In this document: piece after piece, positions 29,985 to 37,630 of the stretch | Layout of the letters: every line of letters starts with the position of its first letter | Position numbering within the stretch: position 1 is the first letter of the stretch | NCBI RefSeq assembly: GCF_000819985.1 | Contig: NZ_CDBZ01000071.1 | Span: 1 to 58,469 of the forward strand | Reading direction: 5' to 3' | Length of the DNA stretch: 58,469 bases | Source of the DNA: Aeromonas media | GTDB taxonomy: Bacteria > Pseudomonadota > Gammaproteobacteria > Enterobacterales > Aeromonadaceae | Notes under the pieces: generated by a model | The model's input: the letters and a program-made list of their open reading frames with translations, nothing else | Databases searched by the model: none | What the model was told of the DNA's origin: nothing | Made by a program: the position numbers and the translations under genes

Positions 29985-30992
29985 ATGAACGACACCCGCA
30001 AGCGCCGCCCCACACTGCAGGACATCGCCGACCTGACCGGGGTCACCAAGATGACCGTCAGCCGCTACCTGCGTGACCCGTCCGCCGTGGCCGAAGGCAC
30101 CCGTGAGCGGATCGCCGCGGCGGTGGAGGAACTCGGCTACATCCCGAACCGGGCACCGGACATGCTCTCCAATGCCACCAGCAAGGCGATCGGCATCCTG
30201 ATCCCCTCCCTCTCCAACCAGGTCTTCTCGGCAGTGATCCACGGCATCGAGGCGGTGACCCGGCCCGCCGGCTACCAGACCCTGCTCGCCCACTACGGCT
30301 ACAGCCCGGAGCGGGAGGAGGAGCAGGTCGCCTCCCTGCTCTCCTACAACGTGGATGGCCTCATCCTCTCCGACACCCAGCACACGGATCGCACCCGCAA
30401 GATGATCGCCACCGCCGGCATCCCGGTGGTGGAGACCATGGATCTGCCGCTCTCCCCCATCGACATGGTGGTCGGCATGGATCACCGCGCCGCTGCCCGG
30501 GCCATGGTAACAGAGATGCTGCGCCGGGGACGGCGCAAGGTGGTCTATCTGGGGGCGCGCCTCGACGTGCGTACCCAGCTGAGGATGGAGGGCTACTACC
30601 AGGCGATGGCGGACTTCGGCCTGAATGGCCAGCACCTGCTGACCGAGCAGTCCTCCAGCTTCACCCTGGGGGGCCAGTTGCTGGAGCAGGCCATGGCCCG
30701 CTATCCCGATCTGGACGGCCTGTTCTGCACCAACGACGACGTGGCGGTCGGTGCCCTGCTGCAGTGCCAGGCCAGGTGGATACCTGTGCCCCAGCAGATC
30801 GCCATCGCTGGCTGCAACGCCCTCGACATCGGCCACGCCATGACCCCCAAGCTCGCCAGCATCAGCACCCCGCGCGAGGCCATCGGCCGCGAGGCGGCCG
30901 CCATGCTGCTGGCCCGGCTCAATGGACAACCCCAGACCGAGCACCGCAAGGACATGGGCTTCTCCCTCTATGAGGGGGAGAGTCTGGGATAA
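29985..30992 (+). CDS. gntR: gluconate operon repressor GntR (LacI family)
   Basis: GntR represses gluconate uptake and catabolism genes until gluconate binds. The 335 residues start at the ATG at 29985 (MNDTRKRRPTLQDIADLTG); a TTG start at 29970 is possible. The helix-turn-helix LQDIADLTGVTKMTVSRYL covers 13-31, and the hinge LGYIPNRAPDMLSNATSKAIG matches E. coli GntR closely. A periplasmic-binding-protein-like effector domain follows. Operators matching its presumed target lie in its own promoter and between gntK and the permease gene. Confidence 0.93.
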   Translation: MNDTRKRRPTLQDIADLTGVTKMTVSRYLRDPSAVAEGTRERIAAAVEELGYIPNRAPDMLSNATSKAIGILIPSLSNQVFSAVIHGIEAVTRPAGYQTLLAHYGYSPEREEEQVASLLSYNVDGLILSDTQHTDRTRKMIATAGIPVVETMDLPLSPIDMVVGMDHRAAARAMVTEMLRRGRRKVVYLGARLDVRTQLRMEGYYQAMADFGLNGQHLLTEQSSSFTLGGQLLEQAMARYPDLDGLFCTNDDVAVGALLQCQARWIPVPQQIAIAGCNALDIGHAMTPKLASISTPREAIGREAAAMLLARLNGQPQTEHRKDMGFSLYEGESLG

Positions 30993-31026
30993 TCCCCTCC
31001 CTCACAGACTAGAGCCACGCCGATAG

Positions 31027-31061
31027 CAAACAGGCCACCCGAAGGTGGCCTGTTTGGTTTT
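31027..31061. terminator. bidirectional terminator between gntR and eda
   Basis: A 13-bp perfect stem (CAAACAGGCCACC/GGTGGCCTGTTTG, loop CGAA) followed by GTTTTT lies between the convergent genes. Confidence 0.85.
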
Positions 31062-31077
31062 TCTGCACAACTGATGC

Positions 31078-31719
31078 TTAGCGTTTAACCATTTCAACCG
31101 CTTCGCGGGAGAGACGGGTCACCTCCTCCCAGTTGCCACTCTTGACCGCATCGGCGGGCAGCATCCAGGAGCCGCCGACCGTGGCCACGCATTTCAGCGC
31201 CAGGTAGTCAGCGACGTTTTTCGGGCCTATGCCGCCGGTGGGGCAGAAGCGAACCTGGGGCAGAGGGGCGGCGATGGCGGAGAGCGCCTTGGTGCCACCG
31301 TTCGCCTCGGCCGGGAAGAATTTGAGGTGGTCGTAACCCGCTTCCAGCGCCTGCATCACCTCGGACGGCGTAGCCACCCCCGGGATCAGCGGCGCCGTGC
31401 TCTTGGCCGCGTGGGCCAGCAGGGCCGGGGTCATCCCCGGGGAGATGACGAAGCGGGCACCGGCGGCAACGGCGGCGTCAAACTGCGCGCAGTTGAGCAC
31501 GGTACCGGCCCCCACCATGGCATCCGGCATCGCCTTGGCGATCAGAGCGATGGCCTCGAGGGCCACCGGGGTGCGCAGGGTGATCTCGAGCACCGAGATG
31601 CCGCCATCCAGCAGCGCCTTGGCCATCGGCAGGGCCTGCTCCAGGTCGTTGATGACCATCACGGGCACCAGGGGGGAGGCGGCAAACACCTCGGCAGGGG
31701 TCACTTTCCAGTTCTGCAT
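31078..31719 (-). CDS. eda: KDPG/KHG aldolase
   Basis: Eda splits 2-keto-3-deoxy-6-phosphogluconate into pyruvate and glyceraldehyde-3-phosphate, the last step of the Entner-Doudoroff pathway. It has 213 residues. The Schiff-base lysine is Lys133 (YDHLKFFPAE), and Glu45, Arg49 and Thr73 fall at the E. coli catalytic positions. It lies 9 nt after edd in the same operon. Confidence 0.97.
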   Translation of the reverse strand: MQNWKVTPAEVFAASPLVPVMVINDLEQALPMAKALLDGGISVLEITLRTPVALEAIALIAKAMPDAMVGAGTVLNCAQFDAAVAAGARFVISPGMTPALLAHAAKSTAPLIPGVATPSEVMQALEAGYDHLKFFPAEANGGTKALSAIAAPLPQVRFCPTGGIGPKNVADYLALKCVATVGGSWMLPADAVKSGNWEEVTRLSREAVEMVKR

Positions 31720-31728
31720 AGCTCTTCC

Positions 31729-33525
31729 TCAGTCAAAGATGGTGGCGCCGCACTCGGCGCTCGATACCGCGCGACGCATCACGCTGAACAGTTCACGGCC
31801 CCACCCCTCTTGTTCCTGGGTGAGGTCGATCTCGGCCTGGGTACGGCCACTCAAATCGGTCAGGCAGTCGAGGCGACCGGACTCGGCATCCACCCGCAGC
31901 AGATCGCCATCCTGCAACAGGCCTATGGCCCCGCCGTGCAGCGCTTCCGGGGTGACGTGGATGGCGGCCGGGATCTTGCCGGAGGCGCCGGAGAGACGGC
32001 CATCGGTGACCAGGGCCACCTTGTGACCCGCCTTCTGCAGGTTGCCGAGCACCGGCATCAGTTTGTGCAGCTCCGGCATGCCGTTGGCAGCCGGGCCGTT
32101 GTGGCGCACGACGATGACGGCGTCCTGGTTCAGCTGACCGGCCTTGTAGGCCGCCTCCACCGCGTGCTGGGAGGAGAAGACCCGGGCCGGCGCTTCAATC
32201 ACCCGGTATTCGGGGGCGACCGCTGAGACCTTGACCACGGCGCGGCCCAGGTTGCCACTGAGCAGCTTGGTGCCACCTGTGGCCTGGAACACGCTGCCAG
32301 CGACGGACAACACGCTCGGATCCGTACTCTCCCCCACCGGTTGCCACACCAACTTGCCATCCACCAGCGCGGGGCGGCTCAGGTAATCCTGCATCTCGCC
32401 AAACACCGGGGTGGCATCCAGGTGGATCAGGTCCGCCTCCGCCAAACGGCGCATCAGGCCAGGCACGGCCCCCGCCTGCTCGAAGGCGTTCACGTCAGCC
32501 GGGCCGTTCGGGTACATGCGCACCAGCAGCGGCACCACGTCTGAGAGATCGCTCAAGTCGTCCCAGGTCAGCTCCAGGCCGGCGGCACGGGCCAGCGCCA
32601 CCATGTGGATGCTGTGGTTGGTGCTGCCGCCGGAGGCGAGCAGGGCCACCAGGCCGTTGACCAGGGCGTGCTCGTCCAGCACCTGGCTCAGGGGGCGGTA
32701 GGCCGGGGAGCCCGGGATCATGGCGCTGATGCGGTGGGCCGCCTCCTCGGTGAGGGCGTGGCGCAGCTCGCTGTGGGGGTGGACGAAGGCGGAGCCCGGT
32801 AGCATCAGTCCCATGGCCTCGAACACCAGCTGGTTGGTGTTGGCGGTGCCGTAGAAGGTGCAGGTGCCAGCCGAATGGTAGGCGCCGCACTCCATCTTGA
32901 GCAGGGCATCGCGGCCCACTTCGCCGGCGGCGTACTGCTGGCGCACCTTGACCTTCTCGTCGTTGCCTATGCCGCTCGCCATGGGGCCGGCGGGCACGAA
33001 GGCGGTGGGCAGGTGAGCGTGGGAGAGGGCCCCCATGATCTGGCCCGGGGCTATCTTGTCACAGATGCCGAGCAGCAGAGTGGCGTCGAAGGTGTTGTGG
33101 GAGAGGGAGACGGCGGTGGCCTGGGCGATGAGATCCCGGGAGAACAGGGACATGTCCATCCCCGGCTGGCCCTGGGTCACGCCGTCGCACATGGCGGGCA
33201 CGCCGCCGGCGACCTGGGCGCTGTGGCCGAGTCCGGCCAGCGCCCCCTTGATGATGTCCGGGTAGCCCTGATAGGGCTGATGGGCGCTCAGCATGTCGTT
33301 GTAGGCGGTGACGATGGCCACGTTGGCGCGGGTCATGTCGAGGATGCGCCCCTTGTCATCACAGCTGGAAGCGGCCACGGCGTGGGCCAGGTTGCCGCAG
33401 GAGAGGGAGGCGCGGGTCTTGCCCTGCTCGGCCTGGCGCTGGATGCGGGCCAGGAAGGCCTGGCGGCGAGCGACACTGCGCTCGCGGATGCGGTTGGTCA
33501 CTTCGGTGATCACGGGATGGGTCAT
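31729..33525 (-). CDS. edd: phosphogluconate dehydratase
   Basis: Edd dehydrates 6-phosphogluconate to KDPG with a [4Fe-4S] cluster. It has 598 residues from the ATG at 33525 (MTHPVITEVTNRIRERS), with GGAGA upstream; the longer open frame overlaps the gap to gntK and is rejected. Conserved IlvD/Edd cysteines are visible in SCDDKG, LLGICDKIAPG and HSAGTCTFYGTANTNQ. It stands between gntK (61 nt upstream) and eda. Confidence 0.97.
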   Translation of the reverse strand: MTHPVITEVTNRIRERSVARRQAFLARIQRQAEQGKTRASLSCGNLAHAVAASSCDDKGRILDMTRANVAIVTAYNDMLSAHQPYQGYPDIIKGALAGLGHSAQVAGGVPAMCDGVTQGQPGMDMSLFSRDLIAQATAVSLSHNTFDATLLLGICDKIAPGQIMGALSHAHLPTAFVPAGPMASGIGNDEKVKVRQQYAAGEVGRDALLKMECGAYHSAGTCTFYGTANTNQLVFEAMGLMLPGSAFVHPHSELRHALTEEAAHRISAMIPGSPAYRPLSQVLDEHALVNGLVALLASGGSTNHSIHMVALARAAGLELTWDDLSDLSDVVPLLVRMYPNGPADVNAFEQAGAVPGLMRRLAEADLIHLDATPVFGEMQDYLSRPALVDGKLVWQPVGESTDPSVLSVAGSVFQATGGTKLLSGNLGRAVVKVSAVAPEYRVIEAPARVFSSQHAVEAAYKAGQLNQDAVIVVRHNGPAANGMPELHKLMPVLGNLQKAGHKVALVTDGRLSGASGKIPAAIHVTPEALHGGAIGLLQDGDLLRVDAESGRLDCLTDLSGRTQAEIDLTQEQEGWGRELFSVMRRAVSSAECGATIFD

Positions 33526-33586
33526 AGGATTGTCTCCAACACGGAAATACGGACGCGATCGACAGGGGCCGGGCGCGCGAAATGGC

Positions 33587-34096
33587 TCATTGCACCTGTG
33601 CCAGGGCGGTGACGGCGCGGTCGACCACCTGCTCGAAGGTGCCATCTATGTCGACGCGAAACACACCGGCCTCGCCATCCGGCCGCTCCAGGGTCTCAAA
33701 CTGACTTTTTACCATGCCTTCCCGCATGAAGTGACCCTGGCGTGCCCGCATCCGGTCGAGAATGAGGGACTGGCTGCCGTCCAGAAACAGGAAGTGCACC
33801 GATTCGTTGCCCTCGCGGATCTGGTCGCGGTACTGCTTCTTGAGGGCAGAGCAGACGATGACGCCCAGCTCGTTCTTCTGCTCCAGGCTGTAGGCCGCAT
33901 CGCGGATCCGCTCCAGCCAGGGCGCCCTGTCTTCATCGTTGAGAGGGTTGCCGCCCGCCATCTTCTGGATGTTGGCGCGGGGGTGCAGATCATCACCGTC
34001 GATGAACTTGGCGCCCAGGGCGCTGGCCACCTTGAGGCCTATGCTGGACTTGCCACTGCCACACACACCCATCACGATAATGCTCTTGCCCGCCAT
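33587..34096 (-). CDS. gntK: gluconokinase
   Basis: GntK phosphorylates gluconate to 6-phosphogluconate. It has 169 residues; the P-loop is VMGVCGSGKSS near residue 10. DGDDLHPRANIQKMAGGNPLNDEDR and the lid LKKQYRDQIR are conserved. It is the first gene of gntK-edd-eda and is divergent from the permease gene. The shared 152-nt region contains a double GntR operator. Confidence 0.97.
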   Translation of the reverse strand: MAGKSIIVMGVCGSGKSSIGLKVASALGAKFIDGDDLHPRANIQKMAGGNPLNDEDRAPWLERIRDAAYSLEQKNELGVIVCSALKKQYRDQIREGNESVHFLFLDGSQSLILDRMRARQGHFMREGMVKSQFETLERPDGEAGVFRVDIDGTFEQVVDRAVTALAQVQ

Positions 34097-34154
34097 TATT
34101 TGACCTCTCTCTCACTTTTCAAAAAACGTTTGTCTGATGGGTTCTAAGTTAGCA

Positions 34155-34182
34155 CGTTACCGGTAACATGTTACCGGTAACG
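34155..34182. promoter_or_regulatory. double GntR operator between gntK and the gluconate permease
   Basis: Two perfect copies of the palindrome GTTACCGGTAAC (34156-34167 and 34170-34181) are separated by AT. The whole 28 bp forms one larger perfect palindrome. The centre-to-centre distance is 14 bp. It is placed to control both divergent transcripts. Confidence 0.9.
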
Positions 34183-34190
34183 TTGCGCAA

Positions 34191-34206
34191 TGTGAAGTGG
34201 AGCACA
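34191..34206 (+). promoter_or_regulatory. candidate CRP site upstream of the permease
   Basis: TGTGA-N6-GCACA matches the CRP consensus (TGTGA-N6-TCACA) at 9 of 10 half-site bases. It lies 43 nt before the permease ATG and 9 nt after the GntR operator. Catabolite activation would fit gluconate permeases in E. coli; no convincing promoter was placed. Confidence 0.5.
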
Positions 34207-34248
34207 GAAATGTGCAGAACAACTACTAGAACCATTTGAGGACATTTT

Positions 34249-35622
34249 ATGGACGGAGCGATGAACACACCCGATGTCGCCTATCTGCTCTCGGTAGCCG
34301 CTGGGGCTATCGTCATGCTGCTGGTGCTGATCATGCGATTCAAGGTACATGCCTTCGTGGCATTGACCCTGGTCAGCATGCTGACGGCCCTGGCCACCGG
34401 GGTCACCTATGACCAGGTGATCCCCACCATGCTGACCGGTTTCGGCGGCACCCTGGCCTCGGTCGCTCTGCTGGTCGGCCTCGGGGCCATGATAGGCAGG
34501 ATCCTGGAGATGACGGGGGGCGCCAAGGTACTTGCCGACACCCTGATCAACCGCTTTGGCTCCCACCGCGCCCCCTTCGCGCTCGGGGTCGCCTCCTTGC
34601 TGTTCGGCTTCCCGATCTTCTTCGATGCCGGCCTCATCGTCATGCTGCCCATCATCTTCAGCGTGGCCAAGCAGTTCGGCGGCTCAGTCCTCAAATATGC
34701 CCTGCCCTCCGCCGGTGCGTTCGCGGTGATGCACGCCTTCCTGCCGCCCCACCCGGGCCCGGTGGCCGCCAGCGAACTGCTGGGTGCCAACATAGGGCTG
34801 CTCACCATAGTGGGTCTGCTGGTCGCGCTGCCGACCTGGTATCTGGGTGCCTATCTGTTCGGGCTCTGGTCCGGCAAGAAGTTTGAGCTACCCCTGCCCC
34901 CGAGCTTCACCGAGACCGCCGAGCGACTCTCCGACAAGGCGCCGAGCTTCGGCCAGGTGATCTCCATCCTGCTGCTGCCGCTGGTGCTCATCTTCATGGA
35001 TACCGGCCTCAACACCCTAGGCGTCATGGGTGTCATCGACAAGGGTGCGGACTGGGTCAACGTGCTGCGCATGGTCGGCAAGACGCCGGTGGCCCTGCTC
35101 ATCACTGTGCTCTATGCCCTCTGGCTGTTCCGCCAGACCCAGGGCAAGGTGCAGCTCGAGAAGTTCTGCAACGATGCGCTGGCTCCCGTCTGCGCCGTCA
35201 TCCTGGTGACGGGTGCCGGTGGCATGTTCGGCGGCGTGCTGCGTGCCAGCGGTATCGGCACGGCCCTGGCCGACGTGCTCTCCGACACCGGCATGCCGGT
35301 GATCCTGGCCGCCTTCCTGGTCTCCACCGCGCTGCGGGTGGCCCAGGGCTCTGCCACAGTGGCGCTGACCACCACGGCCGCCCTGATGGCGCCGACGGTC
35401 GCGGCCACGGCCGGGCTGAGCGATCTGGACCTGACCTTCATCGTCATCGCCATCGCCGGTGGGGCGACTGTGCTCTCCCACTTCAACGACTCCGGTTTCT
35501 GGCTGGTCAGCCGCTTCCTCAACATGGACGAGAAGACCACCCTCAAGACCTGGACCGTGATGGAGACACTGCTCGGTACCATCGCCTTCCTCATCGTTGC
35601 CATGGCAAGCATCGTCTTCTAA
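34249..35622 (+). CDS. gluconate:H+ symporter, GntP family
   Basis: An inner-membrane proton-coupled gluconate importer of the GntP/GntT/GntU family. It has 457 residues from the ATG at 34249, with GAGGA 6 nt upstream; a second ATG at 34261 also has GGAG. About twelve hydrophobic segments are present, with family signatures MHAFLPPHPGPVA and GSATVALTTTAAL, and SHFNDSGFWLVSRFLNM near the end. Which paralogue (GntP, GntT or GntU) it corresponds to cannot be settled by eye. Its position beside gntK and under GntR operators supports gluconate as substrate. Confidence 0.92.
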   Translation: MDGAMNTPDVAYLLSVAAGAIVMLLVLIMRFKVHAFVALTLVSMLTALATGVTYDQVIPTMLTGFGGTLASVALLVGLGAMIGRILEMTGGAKVLADTLINRFGSHRAPFALGVASLLFGFPIFFDAGLIVMLPIIFSVAKQFGGSVLKYALPSAGAFAVMHAFLPPHPGPVAASELLGANIGLLTIVGLLVALPTWYLGAYLFGLWSGKKFELPLPPSFTETAERLSDKAPSFGQVISILLLPLVLIFMDTGLNTLGVMGVIDKGADWVNVLRMVGKTPVALLITVLYALWLFRQTQGKVQLEKFCNDALAPVCAVILVTGAGGMFGGVLRASGIGTALADVLSDTGMPVILAAFLVSTALRVAQGSATVALTTTAALMAPTVAATAGLSDLDLTFIVIAIAGGATVLSHFNDSGFWLVSRFLNMDEKTTLKTWTVMETLLGTIAFLIVAMASIVF

Positions 35623-35632
35623 CACCCCCATC

Positions 35633-35657
35633 TCGGGGCCCCATCCGGCGGCCCCGA
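35633..35657 (+). terminator. terminator-like hairpin after the gluconate permease
   Basis: An 8-bp GC-rich stem (TCGGGGCC/GGCCCCGA) with a 9-nt loop lies 10 nt past the stop. It lacks a T-run, so intrinsic termination may be weak. Confidence 0.45.
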
Positions 35658-35757
35658 TATGGCGTCACATCGACATTTTTACGGATTCTTGCTTGGGCCC
35701 GTCGCCACAGATTGCTAGAATTGCCTATTCATCGCCCCGAGTGGAACGCTTCATCCC

Positions 35758-37125
35758 GTGATTTCAGGCTTCTCTATGCATTCATCGGCACATTATCGAC
35801 AGTTGCTGGCACGTTTACCCCAGATCGCGGTTGCCGCAGATCAGTTCCAGGTACTCAACAGCGCCAAAGATTTCAAGAGCCGTATCCTCTCGCTCATCGC
35901 GGGCGCGACCCAGCGTATCTATCTGATCGCCCTCTACCTGCAAGATGACGAGGCGGGACGGGAAATCCTCTCCGCCCTCTACGCCGCCAAGCAGCGCAAC
36001 CCCGCCCTCGACATCAAGGTCTTCGTCGACTTCCACCGTGCCCAGCGCGGCCTGATCGGCAAGGGCAAACAGGGGGGCAACCACCTGATGTATCAAGCCA
36101 TGGCCGCCCGCCATGAACACCAGATCGAGATCTATGGCGTGCCGGTCAAGGGCCGCGAGCTGCTCGGCGTCCTGCACCTCAAGGGCTTCATCTTCGACGA
36201 CATCCTGCTCTACTCAGGTGCCAGCCTCAACGACATCTACCTGCACCAGCAGGAGCGCTACCGCTTCGATCGCTATCACCAGATCCACAGCCAGGCGCTG
36301 ACCCGCAGCATGGTCAACTACGTGGATGACGTCTTCCTCAAGAGCGAAGCCGTGCAGCGGCTGGATCGCCCCGGTATCCCGGGCGCCAAGCAGCTCAAGG
36401 GACAGATCCGCCGCTTCAAGCACAACCTGCGCACCAGCCAGTACCGATTCGAGAGCATACCGGCCAACAGCCAGGAGATCGCCATCACCCCCATGGTGGG
36501 CCTGGGCAAGCGCGGCAACCAGCTCAACCGGATGATCCGCAACCTGGTGCGGGCCACCGAGCGGGAGATCTTCATCTGCACCCCCTACTTCAACCCCCCC
36601 AAAGAGTTGAACAAGGACGTAGAAGCCCTGCTCAAGCGCGGTTGCAAGGTGACCATAGTGGTGGGCGACAAGACCGCCAACGACTTCTTCATCCCGCCGG
36701 AGGAGAAATTCTCCACCATAGGCGGCCTGCCCTATCTGTACGAGACCAACCTGCGCAAGTTCGCCGAGCGCAACCAGCATCACATCGATAGCGGCCGCCT
36801 CAACCTGATGCTCTGGTGTTGCGACAAGAACTCCTATCACCTCAAGGGGATCTTCGTGGACGAGGAGTGGGCCCTGCTCACCGGCAACAACCTCAACCCC
36901 CGTGCCTGGGCGCTGGATCTGGAGAACGGCCTGCTGGTCCATGACCGTCACCACCACCTGCGCATGCGCTTCCAGGAGGAGCGGGACTGCATCCTGGCCC
37001 ATACCCGTCGCATCAGCCACTTCGATCAGATTGAGCAGATCAAGGATTACCCCGAGCAGGTGCGCAAGCTGCTGGCCCGGATCCACAGGGTCAAGGCCCA
37101 TATTCTGCTCAAGCGGATCATCTAA
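35758..37125 (+). CDS. pssA: CDP-diacylglycerol--serine O-phosphatidyltransferase
   Basis: PssA makes phosphatidylserine from CDP-diacylglycerol and serine at the inner membrane surface. It has 455 residues from a GTG (MISGFSMHSSAHYRQ); this resembles the MLSKF start of the E. coli enzyme, but the ATG at 35776 is an alternative. It belongs to the phospholipase D superfamily with two HKD motifs: HLKGFIFDD at about 140 and YHLKGIFVDEEWALLTGNN near 362. The end RKLLARIHRVKAHILLKRII is basic, as in E. coli PssA. Confidence 0.95.
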   Translation: MISGFSMHSSAHYRQLLARLPQIAVAADQFQVLNSAKDFKSRILSLIAGATQRIYLIALYLQDDEAGREILSALYAAKQRNPALDIKVFVDFHRAQRGLIGKGKQGGNHLMYQAMAARHEHQIEIYGVPVKGRELLGVLHLKGFIFDDILLYSGASLNDIYLHQQERYRFDRYHQIHSQALTRSMVNYVDDVFLKSEAVQRLDRPGIPGAKQLKGQIRRFKHNLRTSQYRFESIPANSQEIAITPMVGLGKRGNQLNRMIRNLVRATEREIFICTPYFNPPKELNKDVEALLKRGCKVTIVVGDKTANDFFIPPEEKFSTIGGLPYLYETNLRKFAERNQHHIDSGRLNLMLWCCDKNSYHLKGIFVDEEWALLTGNNLNPRAWALDLENGLLVHDRHHHLRMRFQEERDCILAHTRRISHFDQIEQIKDYPEQVRKLLARIHRVKAHILLKRII

Positions 37126-37164
37126 CCGCCAATAACTGACGGTTGCAAAAGAGGATTCTATGCC

Positions 37165-37419
37165 ATGCCACTAGTCATCTCGACACAAGATGTAGATACA
37201 TGGAAGAAACGAATTCAAAAAAATGGGCTCAGAGGCTCAACATACTTTTGTCAGCAAAGTGGGAAAGTTTGGGTATCGGCATCTGCGGATCATAAGCAGA
37301 TATGCCAGCAAGTCCTTGGTGATGATTCAGGTACAAGCTCTCTAGACAGCTATCTTCGCTGGGATAATGTAAGTGCGGTGAAACTAGTAGAATTGCTGTA
37401 CCAAATTGAAAAGGCATAA
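37165..37419 (+). CDS. AT-rich orphan gene, hypothetical protein
   Basis: I do not recognise this family. It encodes 84 residues from the ATG at 37165, preceded by AGAGGA 9 nt upstream; an ATG at 37159 meets a stop after four codons. GC content is 42% (108 of 255 bases counted), against visibly over 60% in pssA and recG, and AT-ending codons are common. There is no signal peptide or membrane segment. The protein has a central TYFCQQSGKVWVSASADHK stretch, two cysteines, and predicted helices at both ends. The composition and isolated position suggest a recent acquisition. Confidence 0.6.
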   Translation: MPLVISTQDVDTWKKRIQKNGLRGSTYFCQQSGKVWVSASADHKQICQQVLGDDSGTSSLDSYLRWDNVSAVKLVELLYQIEKA

Positions 37420-37482
37420 TGCTTTCAAAGACTAGGTTTGCATTTAAAGCATCAGATGTTTCCCCGCCTATCAGTATTCATT

Positions 37483-37512
37483 CAAAGGCCTCCCGTGTTC
37501 GGCAGGCCTTTG
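37483..37512 (+). terminator. terminator-like hairpin before recG
   Basis: A 9-bp perfect stem (CAAAGGCCT/AGGCCTTTG) with a 12-nt loop lies 64 nt past the AT-rich gene and 118 nt before recG. No long T-run follows. The remaining 211-nt gap shows no convincing gene. Confidence 0.45.
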
Positions 37513-37630
37513 TCGTATGCGCCCTCTCATCCCGCCTGGGGAGCCCTTGCCGCTGCAACGCGGCTTGCATCGAGGCAGCAACAACCCCTATCATCTGGAC
37601 ATATTTACAGTGTTTTCGGGCATCTAATTG

